A model generated the notes under the pieces. The model did not search any database and was not told the DNA's origin. It worked only from the letters and a program-made list of their open reading frames with translations. Shown here piece after piece: positions 1 through 7,375 of a DNA stretch of 24,635 bases; position 1 is the first letter of the stretch; the number at the start of each line of letters is the position of its first letter. The stretch is from a virus: positions 1 to 24,635 of the IMG/VR virus record IMGVR_UViG_3300031974_000277; one strand, given 5' to 3'. The translations under genes were made by a program, and so were the position numbers.

Positions 1-1743
1 TGATGTTGATATGTCAATATTTCCAGACAGGTAGAGGTCTTTGAAGCGCTGTGATGAAGAACCAAGGTCAAGCGCATCATCGTTGCCAGCAAGCACGTTA
101 CCGCTAGAGTCGATACGCATGGCTTCATTGAAAGCACCAGAAGCGCCTGAATGAAAAGACAAGAAACCTCGGCCAACACGCAAACCAGACGTTCCGTTTG
201 CGGCACTATCGGCTGCCGTCGCTGCAGTGTCGTAGTTATTAGTTATATAAAAATCATTCTCTCCTGCGCTTCGGATTAGACGAATATCATTTGACCAGCC
301 GTTTGCTTCAATCTTGAGGCCAAGAGATGCGCCTGTGTTGCCAAAAAGATGCGTAAGCGTGTCAGGACTCGCCGTGCCAATCCCGACGTTCCCTGCGCTG
401 GTGATCCGCATGGCTTCGGTTTGACTGTTATTTAAAACAGGCGAGAAAACTAATGAAACATCTCTACCAGCACTGGTGCTAAAGTCTGCGTTTTCTTTTT
501 CAGCATAAATTAAAGCGCCGTTACCTCTTGAGTCTGGCGCTAAAAACAAGGCCGCAGTTTGCGTTGTGGTGTTAGAGTTGTCTGTGTTGTAGACACGGAT
601 TTGCGTAGAACCGCCTGTGGAGTTTTCTCTGCAATCAAGAATAGTTGCAGGACTCGCCGTGCCGATACCGACGTTGCCAGACGTATTTACTGTTAAAACG
701 CCATGAGTCGTTAAGCTAGGCGAACCGTTACTCAGGTAGGCAAGAGAAAATGCGCTAGAGTTACTGTGGTCTATCCCCATTGACCAAGTGTTTCCAGATC
801 CTTGGCCCTTAGTGAACTCAATTAAAGCGTCAGAGGATGCGCCAGTTGTTTCAACAACCGACTTGGTTGTTGTGGTAGAAGATACATGAAGGGTTGTGTT
901 AGGACTCGTAGTACCAATCCCGACGTTACCGCTATTGTCGATGCGTATGGCTTCTGTTGAAGTATTAGTAACAAACCGCAGGTTACCACTAGACTTTAGG
1001 GCAGTTACGGCACTAGCCTCAGCAGCAAGCTCAGACGTTGTTTGTCCAGTATAAGAAAGACCAAGATTAACTTCTGCTGCTCTGCGGATTTGAACGTCAA
1101 ACGTAGGACTTGATTCACCAATCCCGACGTTACCGCTTGAGTTGATGTACATGGCTCCTACATCGTTTGCAACTGCGTTAGCTGTAGAAAACTTGAGTGT
1201 AGTTCTACCAGAACCGTCTTCGCCAAAAGCCTCAATAGCAGCTTTAACACCTGCACCTGCACCTGACGAGTCATTTCCATAAAACTCAATTCGTCCGATA
1301 CCTTGGTTGCCTAGCGTTGTTGTGTCCGTATCTTCAAGGCGAAATGTTGCTGTATTTGTTGTACTGGTGTTGTCTGTAGAGATATGCAAGTTTGCACTAG
1401 GATTCGTCTCACCAATCCCGACGCTATCAGCCGTCACACTACCCGTTACGTCGATTCCTGTAGTAGTGACTTCCAGTTTCGTGCTGCCACCTTGTTGAAG
1501 CTGAAGAGAACCAGTTCCAGCATCATTGATTAGGCTATTAGTCCCATCATGATAAATAAGCAAATCCTGGCTATTACCAAGACGGATCTGCTCGTTGTCC
1601 CCCATATTGATTTGATCAGGATTTAACGTTGTAACGTTGATCGTATCGTTTACTACTTTGACATTGGCTCCAGAACGGACTGCAATTAGCGTATCTGTAG
1701 GCAGTAATGACCCGCCATCTGTAAGTTCTGAAATCTTTGACAT
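1..1743 (-). CDS. Tail fibre protein with GNVGIG repeats (partial, C-terminus off window)
   Basis: The frame is open from an ATG at 1743 to the window edge: 581 codons with no stop, so the C-terminus is missing. A ribosome-binding site (AGGTG, 7 nt spacer) precedes the ATG, which lies 9 nt after the preceding 60-aa gene. The N-terminus (MSKISELTDGGSLLPTDTL) resembles the virion-anchoring start of many phage fibres. The rest is Ser/Thr/Asn-rich with five diverged copies of a GNVGIGxxSP motif followed by an LHV-like strand. After these comes an LDLGSSSQRFKDLYLSGNI segment. In known fibres this often precedes a C-terminal chaperone (peptidase S74) domain, which would lie outside the window. The likely role is a trimeric, beta-rich host-contact fibre. 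The family assignment rests on repeat recognition, and the receptor is unknown. Confidence 0.8.
   Translation of the reverse strand, partial: MSKISELTDGGSLLPTDTLIAVRSGANVKVVNDTINVTTLNPDQINMGDNEQIRLGNSQDLLIYHDGTNSLINDAGTGSLQLQQGGSTKLEVTTTGIDVTGSVTADSVGIGETNPSANLHISTDNTSTTNTATFRLEDTDTTTLGNQGIGRIEFYGNDSSGAGAGVKAAIEAFGEDGSGRTTLKFSTANAVANDVGAMYINSSGNVGIGESSPTFDVQIRRAAEVNLGLSYTGQTTSELAAEASAVTALKSSGNLRFVTNTSTEAIRIDNSGNVGIGTTSPNTTLHVSSTTTTKSVVETTGASSDALIEFTKGQGSGNTWSMGIDHSNSSAFSLAYLSNGSPSLTTHGVLTVNTSGNVGIGTASPATILDCRENSTGGSTQIRVYNTDNSNTTTQTAALFLAPDSRGNGALIYAEKENADFSTSAGRDVSLVFSPVLNNSQTEAMRITSAGNVGIGTASPDTLTHLFGNTGASLGLKIEANGWSNDIRLIRSAGENDFYITNNYDTAATAADSAANGTSGLRVGRGFLSFHSGASGAFNEAMRIDSSGNVLAGNDDALDLGSSSQRFKDLYLSGNIDISTS
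364..1430 (-). repeat. Five diverged repeats encoding GNVGIG-type fibre motifs
   Basis: On the plus strand a shared core (aatcccgacgtt or close variants) occurs in five copies: about 364-417, 649-680, 901-953, 1105-1156 and 1399-1430. A shorter degenerate relative lies at about 90-126. Spacing is irregular, about 200-290 nt. The copies encode GNVGIGTASP, GNVGIGTASP, GNVGIGTTSP, GNVGIGESSP and DSVGIGETNP. They are internal repeats of the fibre gene, not a CRISPR array. Confidence 0.85.
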
Positions 1744-1752
1744 GATAAGCAC

Positions 1753-1935
1753 CTATTCCGATATGAACATTTTAACGATTTTTTCGCCTTCTTGATATCC
1801 AGCCCAGCAAAAAAGAACTGATTCATCACCAGCTTTTTGTTGCTTCAGATCGTTCAGCATAGGAATCACGTCCCTAGCTTTTGGTGCTGTAGTGACCTGA
1901 TGCTCGCCATCTTGATCTGTATATCCAATGATCAT
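1753..1935 (-). CDS. Small protein of unknown function between tail-tip and fibre genes
   Basis: A 60-aa protein. Its ATG overlaps the stop of the upstream tail-tip gene (ATGA), and the fibre gene starts 9 nt after its stop. This arrangement implies translational coupling and makes a real gene likely despite the short length. The sequence starts MIIGYTDQDGEHQVTTAPKA and ends with a short hydrophobic, aromatic stretch (VLFCWAGYQ). There is no signal peptide or transmembrane segment. I do not recognise the family. The position suggests a small tail-tip, fibre-attachment or fibre-assembly protein. Confidence 0.7.
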   Translation of the reverse strand: MIIGYTDQDGEHQVTTAPKARDVIPMLNDLKQQKAGDESVLFCWAGYQEGEKIVKMFISE

Positions 1936-4900
1936 CTTGTGTTTTCCAATACGCCTTGGGTTTTATAAAAAGTCACTGTGCTGTTGGTGGCTCCACTGCT
2001 TACTTCAGCTTGCAATCTCAACGTAGTGAGATCAGTAGCCTTTCCGAAATATCCTATTATCGGGATCGTCATGTATTGAGTATTCCCGCCTGCGATAACG
2101 TATTTACTATCTGAAAATTTACCAAATGCATAATATGTCGTTGTTCCTGTATCAAATGCATCTGCGGAATAGTAAACATTATCGCTTACAGACCATGAAT
2201 CAGTCCCAGAGACCCTAAACAATTGAATGTTCGTGTAGTTCCCATCAAACCATACACTGTCGATGAATCGATAATCTATAATTGAAGAGCCATCCGACGC
2301 TGAATCACAAGCCCCATAATGACCGATCTGATCGGTGACATCTCCGGTGATTTGAATGGTTCTTTTGCTTCCAGATCCTGATACAGCCGCTACCGTTCCT
2401 ATCAAGATTGATGACTGTCCTTTTGACTTTCTAAACAATCTGCAATCAATAACAACTTCATCATTTCCAGTCCCGCCTGCACGACTAATTGAAAATTCAG
2501 CAGTAATATTTGCTAATCCTCGTTTTGAAATACCGCCTGTAGGCCCTGGAATCACAAAATCATGAAGAGTTGTTGAACCGCTTAGAGTAGTAACTGCATC
2601 TGAATAGCTATATGCATATTTTTCAGTGACATCACCTGAAATCAAAGTAGCCGCTAAGCTACCAGCCGTCACAGTCCCTAGATCTGCACTAATGGCAGCA
2701 AGATTCGTGACAGAGATCTCAGTGGCACCGATAGCGCCTGCTTGAATTTCACCTGCTGTGATTGTATTTGCTGCTATTTCCGATGCCGTGATTGTATTAG
2801 CTAATATTTCGGCAGAAGTTATAGTGTTAGCTGCTATCTGACCTGCGGTGATCGTGTTAGCTGCTATCTCATTCGCTGAGACAGCCCCCGCTGCGATCTT
2901 GCCCGCAATGACGGCATTGGCTGCTATGTAGTCAGATGTCACTACACTCAATGAGGCTAGATCGCCAGAGTCTGTGACGAACGAAAGATCTATGTTGCTT
3001 AGACCTGCCAATGTTCCTGCGTCCGTGACCTTAGATAGATCGATATCGTTTAGTGCGGCCAAAGCCCCAGCATCACTAACTTCTGTCAAAGTAATAGCTT
3101 TAGTCCATGAGGTGCCGTTGTACCTGTAAAGATTATTGTCGGTAGTCAAGAAGAACATATCCCCTTGAGAAGCAGTAACCGGCAGTGTGTCGCCTAATTC
3201 AATTGGATTTACGTCTGCTTGAAACTTATCTTTGCTGATTGCATCTCCTGCGAGTTGCGTATTCCCAACGGCTGATGCCGCAATCTGTAAAGACGTGACT
3301 CCATCTTGCTTAATGATCAGATTGCCGCTTCCGTCAGTATCTAGGGTAATGTTGTCAATCTGAAGTCTTTCGGCAGAAATAGTCCCAAGCGTAATCAGAT
3401 CACCGCTGATACGAACATCAGTGTTCATCTCAATCTTGTCTGCTGTTACTACAAACGGGATGAACGGATCGTCGCTAGGTGATGCTGGATCTACTACTTG
3501 GAACTTGTCTGCTAGGACTGTGAATTCGCTGAATGCTGGATCATTCGTATCTGTAGGAAGCGTAGATGAAAGGCCAAATCCAGCAACCCTACCAGCATTA
3601 TCGATCTTGATTGAATACTGTGCACCTAAAGCCGTGACTTCAGTGTAAGTGTAAAGGCCAACGTCTCCTGATGTTTGAATTAGTAATCTATCGCCTAATT
3701 CAGTTTCCAGTATAACGTTATCCTCATCCTCTATATTGACCGTGACCTGATTCTTTACATCCGTCGTCCCCATAACGGTTGTATCATCAATATCATATAA
3801 ATCAGTCCCAATCGTAGCCCCGACGGTAGCGTTGTCCTCTGGTGCCCCAGTTGAACCAGAAACATCAGTCCATTCGACTCTTCCGACTGTGGCGAAAACC
3901 GTGGTGTTGGGATCAGCATTAGGCTCTAAGATAGACTGAGCCTCAGATGAAGTCCCGATGTACCTAACAGCTCGCACCCAGTAGTAACGAGTGTCACCAG
4001 GGCTTACTGCATCAATACCGTTGGCGAAGTCATGAACAAACTGAGTCCCGTCCGTTTCACCGATCTTTACTGCTGACGAGAAGTTACCATTCGGAGATGC
4101 GTAGACAAAGATAGACTCAAAATCTTTGTTATTTGGAGGATTAACCCAATCCAGCTCTACGTTCTTGAGACCAGCAGTAGCGCTTAGACCAGACGGGCCA
4201 GGGACTCCACGAAACCCAGGATCAATATCCCCAGTAGCAGAAACTGTAGAATAGTCTCCGACAGCAGGGTCTGCATACGACGTGGACGAGTCTTCACGTA
4301 ACGTAAGATTGACACCACCTTCTTCACTAAACGTCCATCCTAGACACTGGAATACTTTGTTAGACCAGCTAAGTTCTTCAATAGAAACCTGGACACGATC
4401 ACCAACGGCAACACGCATCGCAGATAAATTTGCGGGGAAGCTAACGACTTTTTGCTGATCAGATAATTGGATCAGCTTGTTAGAAATCCTTTGTGCCATA
4501 TACGACGAATTAGTCATATTTAGCGCAATTTCTTTGTCTAAAACTTCGTTGTTGTCCCGACTCAGGGCATCGGCTAGTTGTACCTCTGGAAACTCTGTGG
4601 ACTTGTAGTTCTGACTAGGATCAATGAAGACGCCTTTGATCGTATTGAATCGATCACCACGCTCCAAAGACGTTTTAATTGACAACCCAGAGATCAGATC
4701 ATCTTCGTTCAGGCTTATCGCTGGTGCTTCGTAGATCCCAGCACGCATGACATACTTCCCATTCACATAGGAAAGATTGCCGTTCATTGAGCTCAGGATC
4801 TTGTTGATGTTCGTTCTGTGCGAATCAGTACCGAACAGGACACCGTTACACGTAAACCTGGACTCAGAACCTCCTGGGACTGAAACGGAAACATCACAAC

Positions 4901-5756
4901 CATCAGCGGCTGTGACTACTGCATCCCAATCAATCTTAGACGCAGCTATCCCCATTCCATAGTCTGAGTTAATCAGGTAATCAACCAAACAAAGGGCTGG
5001 ATTATCACCGTAGGCTATATAACTTGCGTTGCTTATGTCTTGTCCGTAAGTCGATACAGCCGCAAACTCTAACCGTGGATCATAGAGCTTCTTACCCTGT
5101 ACTAGAGCCTTGATGTTCTGAGGTGTATATTTATCCCAAGTCTCTTGCGAATCCTCGTCTAGCGTCCACTTAGTAACGACGTAAGCGATTCCCTTACCTG
5201 TATGAGCTGATGTCCATCTAGTAGGAAAGGCAGCAGTTAAAACGCTATCGGCAGTCTGTGTAGATGTCCCAAGATACTTGCTGATTTTGACAATAGTCTT
5301 TGAGTTCTTAGGCCCAAAGATCCCAGAGCCTGTAACGTTACCGCCAGCGCTAGAACCACCGCCGATGTCTGCATCTGAGATAACAACATCATCAAAATGC
5401 ATGTCCGTGATGTCATTGACTTCATGGCCTGCTAGAGCGATAACGTAGTAGAGATCTTTGTTGTCCGTTCCTGCCGTACCTAAGAAGGCAATAGGCCCAG
5501 AAACAAGAGTTTGACCATAAATGATCTTGTAGGGTTCGGTTGTAGACTTGACGGTAGCTTGACGGGATCGATCAGTATCGACTTTGGGCATTTCTACTTC
5601 AAAGAGGCCCATGACCTTCTTAGCGGCTAGAGCAGCTCCGACAACAACTGCTCCTCCTATTACAGCAGCAAACGCACCAGTCCCAGCCGCACCAAGCGTT
5701 GCAGCAGAACCTATTCCAATTAAAATTCCTTTGATTGTAGGTACTATCCAGCCCAT
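1932..5756 (-). CDS. Tail tip / host-specificity protein (lambda gpJ-like)
   Basis: About 1274 aa, the usual size for central tail-tip proteins of siphophages. Visible regions: a hydrophobic Gly/Ala-rich segment at residues 6-45; a long gpJ-like hub region to about 510; a fibronectin type III-like domain (about 520-610); a DUF1983-like region (about 745-815); three 17-residue repeats (892-942); seven decapeptide repeats (945-1014); and a beta-rich C-terminal domain. A longer reading could start with TTG at 5765. I prefer the ATG at 5756, which has an AGG 9 nt upstream. The gene overlaps the preceding NlpC/P60-like gene by 13 nt. It should form the distal tail tip that contacts the host. The call is strong at family level, and the receptor is unknown. 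Confidence 0.85.
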   Translation of the reverse strand: MGWIVPTIKGILIGIGSAATLGAAGTGAFAAVIGGAVVVGAALAAKKVMGLFEVEMPKVDTDRSRQATVKSTTEPYKIIYGQTLVSGPIAFLGTAGTDNKDLYYVIALAGHEVNDITDMHFDDVVISDADIGGGSSAGGNVTGSGIFGPKNSKTIVKISKYLGTSTQTADSVLTAAFPTRWTSAHTGKGIAYVVTKWTLDEDSQETWDKYTPQNIKALVQGKKLYDPRLEFAAVSTYGQDISNASYIAYGDNPALCLVDYLINSDYGMGIAASKIDWDAVVTAADGCDVSVSVPGGSESRFTCNGVLFGTDSHRTNINKILSSMNGNLSYVNGKYVMRAGIYEAPAISLNEDDLISGLSIKTSLERGDRFNTIKGVFIDPSQNYKSTEFPEVQLADALSRDNNEVLDKEIALNMTNSSYMAQRISNKLIQLSDQQKVVSFPANLSAMRVAVGDRVQVSIEELSWSNKVFQCLGWTFSEEGGVNLTLREDSSTSYADPAVGDYSTVSATGDIDPGFRGVPGPSGLSATAGLKNVELDWVNPPNNKDFESIFVYASPNGNFSSAVKIGETDGTQFVHDFANGIDAVSPGDTRYYWVRAVRYIGTSSEAQSILEPNADPNTTVFATVGRVEWTDVSGSTGAPEDNATVGATIGTDLYDIDDTTVMGTTDVKNQVTVNIEDEDNVILETELGDRLLIQTSGDVGLYTYTEVTALGAQYSIKIDNAGRVAGFGLSSTLPTDTNDPAFSEFTVLADKFQVVDPASPSDDPFIPFVVTADKIEMNTDVRISGDLITLGTISAERLQIDNITLDTDGSGNLIIKQDGVTSLQIAASAVGNTQLAGDAISKDKFQADVNPIELGDTLPVTASQGDMFFLTTDNNLYRYNGTSWTKAITLTEVSDAGALAALNDIDLSKVTDAGTLAGLSNIDLSFVTDSGDLASLSVVTSDYIAANAVIAGKIAAGAVSANEIAANTITAGQIAANTITSAEILANTITASEIAANTITAGEIQAGAIGATEISVTNLAAISADLGTVTAGSLAATLISGDVTEKYAYSYSDAVTTLSGSTTLHDFVIPGPTGGISKRGLANITAEFSISRAGGTGNDEVVIDCRLFRKSKGQSSILIGTVAAVSGSGSKRTIQITGDVTDQIGHYGACDSASDGSSIIDYRFIDSVWFDGNYTNIQLFRVSGTDSWSVSDNVYYSADAFDTGTTTYYAFGKFSDSKYVIAGGNTQYMTIPIIGYFGKATDLTTLRLQAEVSSGATNSTVTFYKTQGVLENTR
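2715..2924 (-). repeat. Seven tandem 30-bp repeats encoding decapeptides in the tail-tip protein
   Basis: Seven consecutive in-frame 10-residue units follow the pattern AANTITAxxI: AANAVIAGKI, AAGAVSANEI, AANTITAGQI, AANTITSAEI, LANTITASEI, AANTITAGEI, QAGAIGATEI. The strict 30-nt period suggests a repetitive beta or coiled stalk before the C-terminal domain. Confidence 0.9.
2931..3083 (-). repeat. Three 17-residue repeats in the tail-tip protein
   Basis: Three in-frame 51-nt units encode EVSDAGALAALNDIDLS, KVTDAGTLAGLSNIDLS and the more diverged FVTDSGDLASLSVVTSD. They lie directly upstream of the decapeptide array, separated by two residues, and look like part of the same stalk. Confidence 0.85.
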
Positions 5757-6139
5757 ACGTCCCAACCTGATGCGATATGTTCTGAAGGGATTCTAATTAT
5801 TCCCTTCTGTACCAGACATACTGCTGTCTTGCCCAGTTTAACGCCCATAACTTGGCCTTGAGGCGTTTTTACAATGACAGGGCTACCATCCTTCAAGGAT
5901 CTAATATCCTCTGTAGGCGTCCCTAGAACGCTCGCAGCAGTGTCTTCCAGATCGCCAAAGTCCTTGATAATTGACTCAGCATCTGTCTCAGAATTATAGT
6001 GGAAATCAGCTAGATAGTCTTTGCCTGTTAGCTCTTTAACTATGAAACCTGCGAACTGACAGCAATCTACTGAACCGTAATCAAAGTCCTTCTTTTCCCA
6101 CTTATTCAGGGCTTGTAGAACTTTAAGAGCGGAATTCAC
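5744..6139 (-). CDS. NlpC/P60-like (DUF6950-type) tail protein
   Basis: 131 aa, starting at GTG (6139) inside the end of the preceding gene; no better start is visible. The N-terminal pattern GSVDCCQFA, then LTGKDYLADF, then a GSPVIV...VMGVKLG...GIIRIP tail is typical of DUF6950, a short NlpC/P60-related family found between the tail hub and tip genes. Cys26/Cys27 sit at the position of the NlpC nucleophile. The usual HVG-type histidine is not apparent: the equivalent segment reads VMGVKLG. The protein may therefore be structural rather than an active peptidoglycan hydrolase. The position matches lambda gpK and the gene transfer agent NlpC protein. Confidence 0.8.
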   Translation of the reverse strand: MNSALKVLQALNKWEKKDFDYGSVDCCQFAGFIVKELTGKDYLADFHYNSETDAESIIKDFGDLEDTAASVLGTPTEDIRSLKDGSPVIVKTPQGQVMGVKLGKTAVCLVQKGIIRIPSEHIASGWDVWAG

Positions 6140-6758
6140 GGTATTCTTTGATATCGCCTGGAGTCTGTTTATTATCTACTGGGCCTTGCCCACCTGATGC
6201 TGCACCCCACTTGATCTTTGCCCCTTCCACCTTGTGAATATGACTGAAGAACAAATCACCAGCATATCTCTGTTGCTGGTTAGCGTTGGTGTACATCAGG
6301 TTCTTAGACTTATCAAACCGTGATAGCTCGGACTCAGCGATAAGCTGAATAGCATCCCCGCCGTCAGCACCGACGGTAAGGTTCATCTGATCCATCAGCC
6401 CTTCCCAGATCTGAGTAGGCGTATCGATCAAGACATCATCTGAATCCAGTAACCCGAGGTAAACGGTAACAGGACGCATGAAGTAATCTTCAGTCAGCGC
6501 TGCACCTGACATTGTAGAATCTAACCCTGATAGCGTAAGCGTAATGGCATAGGGGCTAACATCTGTTCCTTCTTCTACCTTAGAGATAGAACCTAGATCA
6601 CCGACGCCTAGCCAGTCTTGCGAGTCCCAGTTATAAGTACCAAGCCCGTTGTGAACGTAGAGCGTCCCGCTAGGAAACTCTAACTTGGCGAACATAACCA
6701 GATTGACATTCTGGGCCTGTAGAGCTGTATTGACAGCAGTAGAAAAGCCACGAGTCAT
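6123..6758 (-). CDS. Tail hub protein (DUF2163-like position)
   Basis: 211 aa, joined to the gene before it by an ATGA overlap and overlapping the gene after it by 17 nt. The sequence (MTRGFSTAVNTALQAQ, later VTVYLGLLDSDDVL and IWEGLMDQMNLTV) shows the beta-rich pattern of phage hub proteins that follow the distal tail protein. The slot between a Dit-like protein and an NlpC-like protein is that of DUF2163 / gpL-like proteins. I assign the role from synteny and general similarity. The exact family would need a profile search. Confidence 0.65.
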   Translation of the reverse strand: MTRGFSTAVNTALQAQNVNLVMFAKLEFPSGTLYVHNGLGTYNWDSQDWLGVGDLGSISKVEEGTDVSPYAITLTLSGLDSTMSGAALTEDYFMRPVTVYLGLLDSDDVLIDTPTQIWEGLMDQMNLTVGADGGDAIQLIAESELSRFDKSKNLMYTNANQQQRYAGDLFFSHIHKVEGAKIKWGAASGGQGPVDNKQTPGDIKEYREFRS

Positions 6759-7375
6759 GCCAAGACATCCTCAATAGCTTCAATAGTGAAGTTAGATACC
6801 CGTCCTGGCCGTGTATCCCATGACGCAGTAGAAGTAACGATCATTACCGCAAGAGGAACCGTGAAATTGATGGGATCGTCGTCATCAGGCGACTTTCTGA
6901 GCGGTGGGGCTATGGGAATTGTTATCTCTCCTAACCCGTCGGTAGAGCAATCAGCCGTAACAATGTGGAATTCATTATTGAATGCTACGTAATCACCAGC
7001 TTTGAAATAGTCGGTATTCGTTAGATCACCGCCGTCAGCGATCAAGCTAGATCCTGTCTGGCCAGCACCTTTGACTAATAGATTAGTCACTGAATCCCCG
7101 CTAGGCGCATTGCCTGATCGGTTGTAACCGTAATCGGTAAAGAAGATCCTATGAACTTGTCCGTCTAACTTGGCCAGAAACGCCTGCATCTTGGCCCTAT
7201 CAGCGCCTTGTAGGTTGTCAAAAGTAGCCGTTGTCTTCCAGTACGAGCCTTTTCTAGTCTGCGTCTGGATAGCGTTAGTCAGCGGAGATTGAAACGTCCT
7301 AGTGTTCGTGATCAGTTCCCAAGTCTGAGTAGTCGGAGTTACACCAACCTCTGTTGCGAAGTTGTAAGTTGTCAT
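6755..7375 (-). CDS. Distal tail (Dit-like / DUF2460-position) protein
   Basis: 206 aa, starting at an ATG that overlaps the tape-measure stop (ATGA), with AGAAGG about 11 nt upstream. The N-terminal half has the look of distal tail proteins: an early WELITNTRTFQSPLTN segment, a conserved GSYWKTTATF strand, then a helix (GADRAKMQAFLAKLDGQ). The C-terminus closes with TRPGRVSNFTIEAIEDV, a typical last strand. As the first gene after the tape measure it most likely forms the ring linking tail tube to tip. Lambda gpM or DUF2460 proteins are the positional equivalents. Confidence 0.65.
   Translation of the reverse strand: MTTYNFATEVGVTPTTQTWELITNTRTFQSPLTNAIQTQTRKGSYWKTTATFDNLQGADRAKMQAFLAKLDGQVHRIFFTDYGYNRSGNAPSGDSVTNLLVKGAGQTGSSLIADGGDLTNTDYFKAGDYVAFNNEFHIVTADCSTDGLGEITIPIAPPLRKSPDDDDPINFTVPLAVMIVTSTASWDTRPGRVSNFTIEAIEDVLA

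Noticed and set aside
364-1430. Regularly recurring short repeats resembling a CRISPR array
   Set aside because: The repeats are imperfect, spaced irregularly at 200-290 nt, and encode in-frame fibre motifs.
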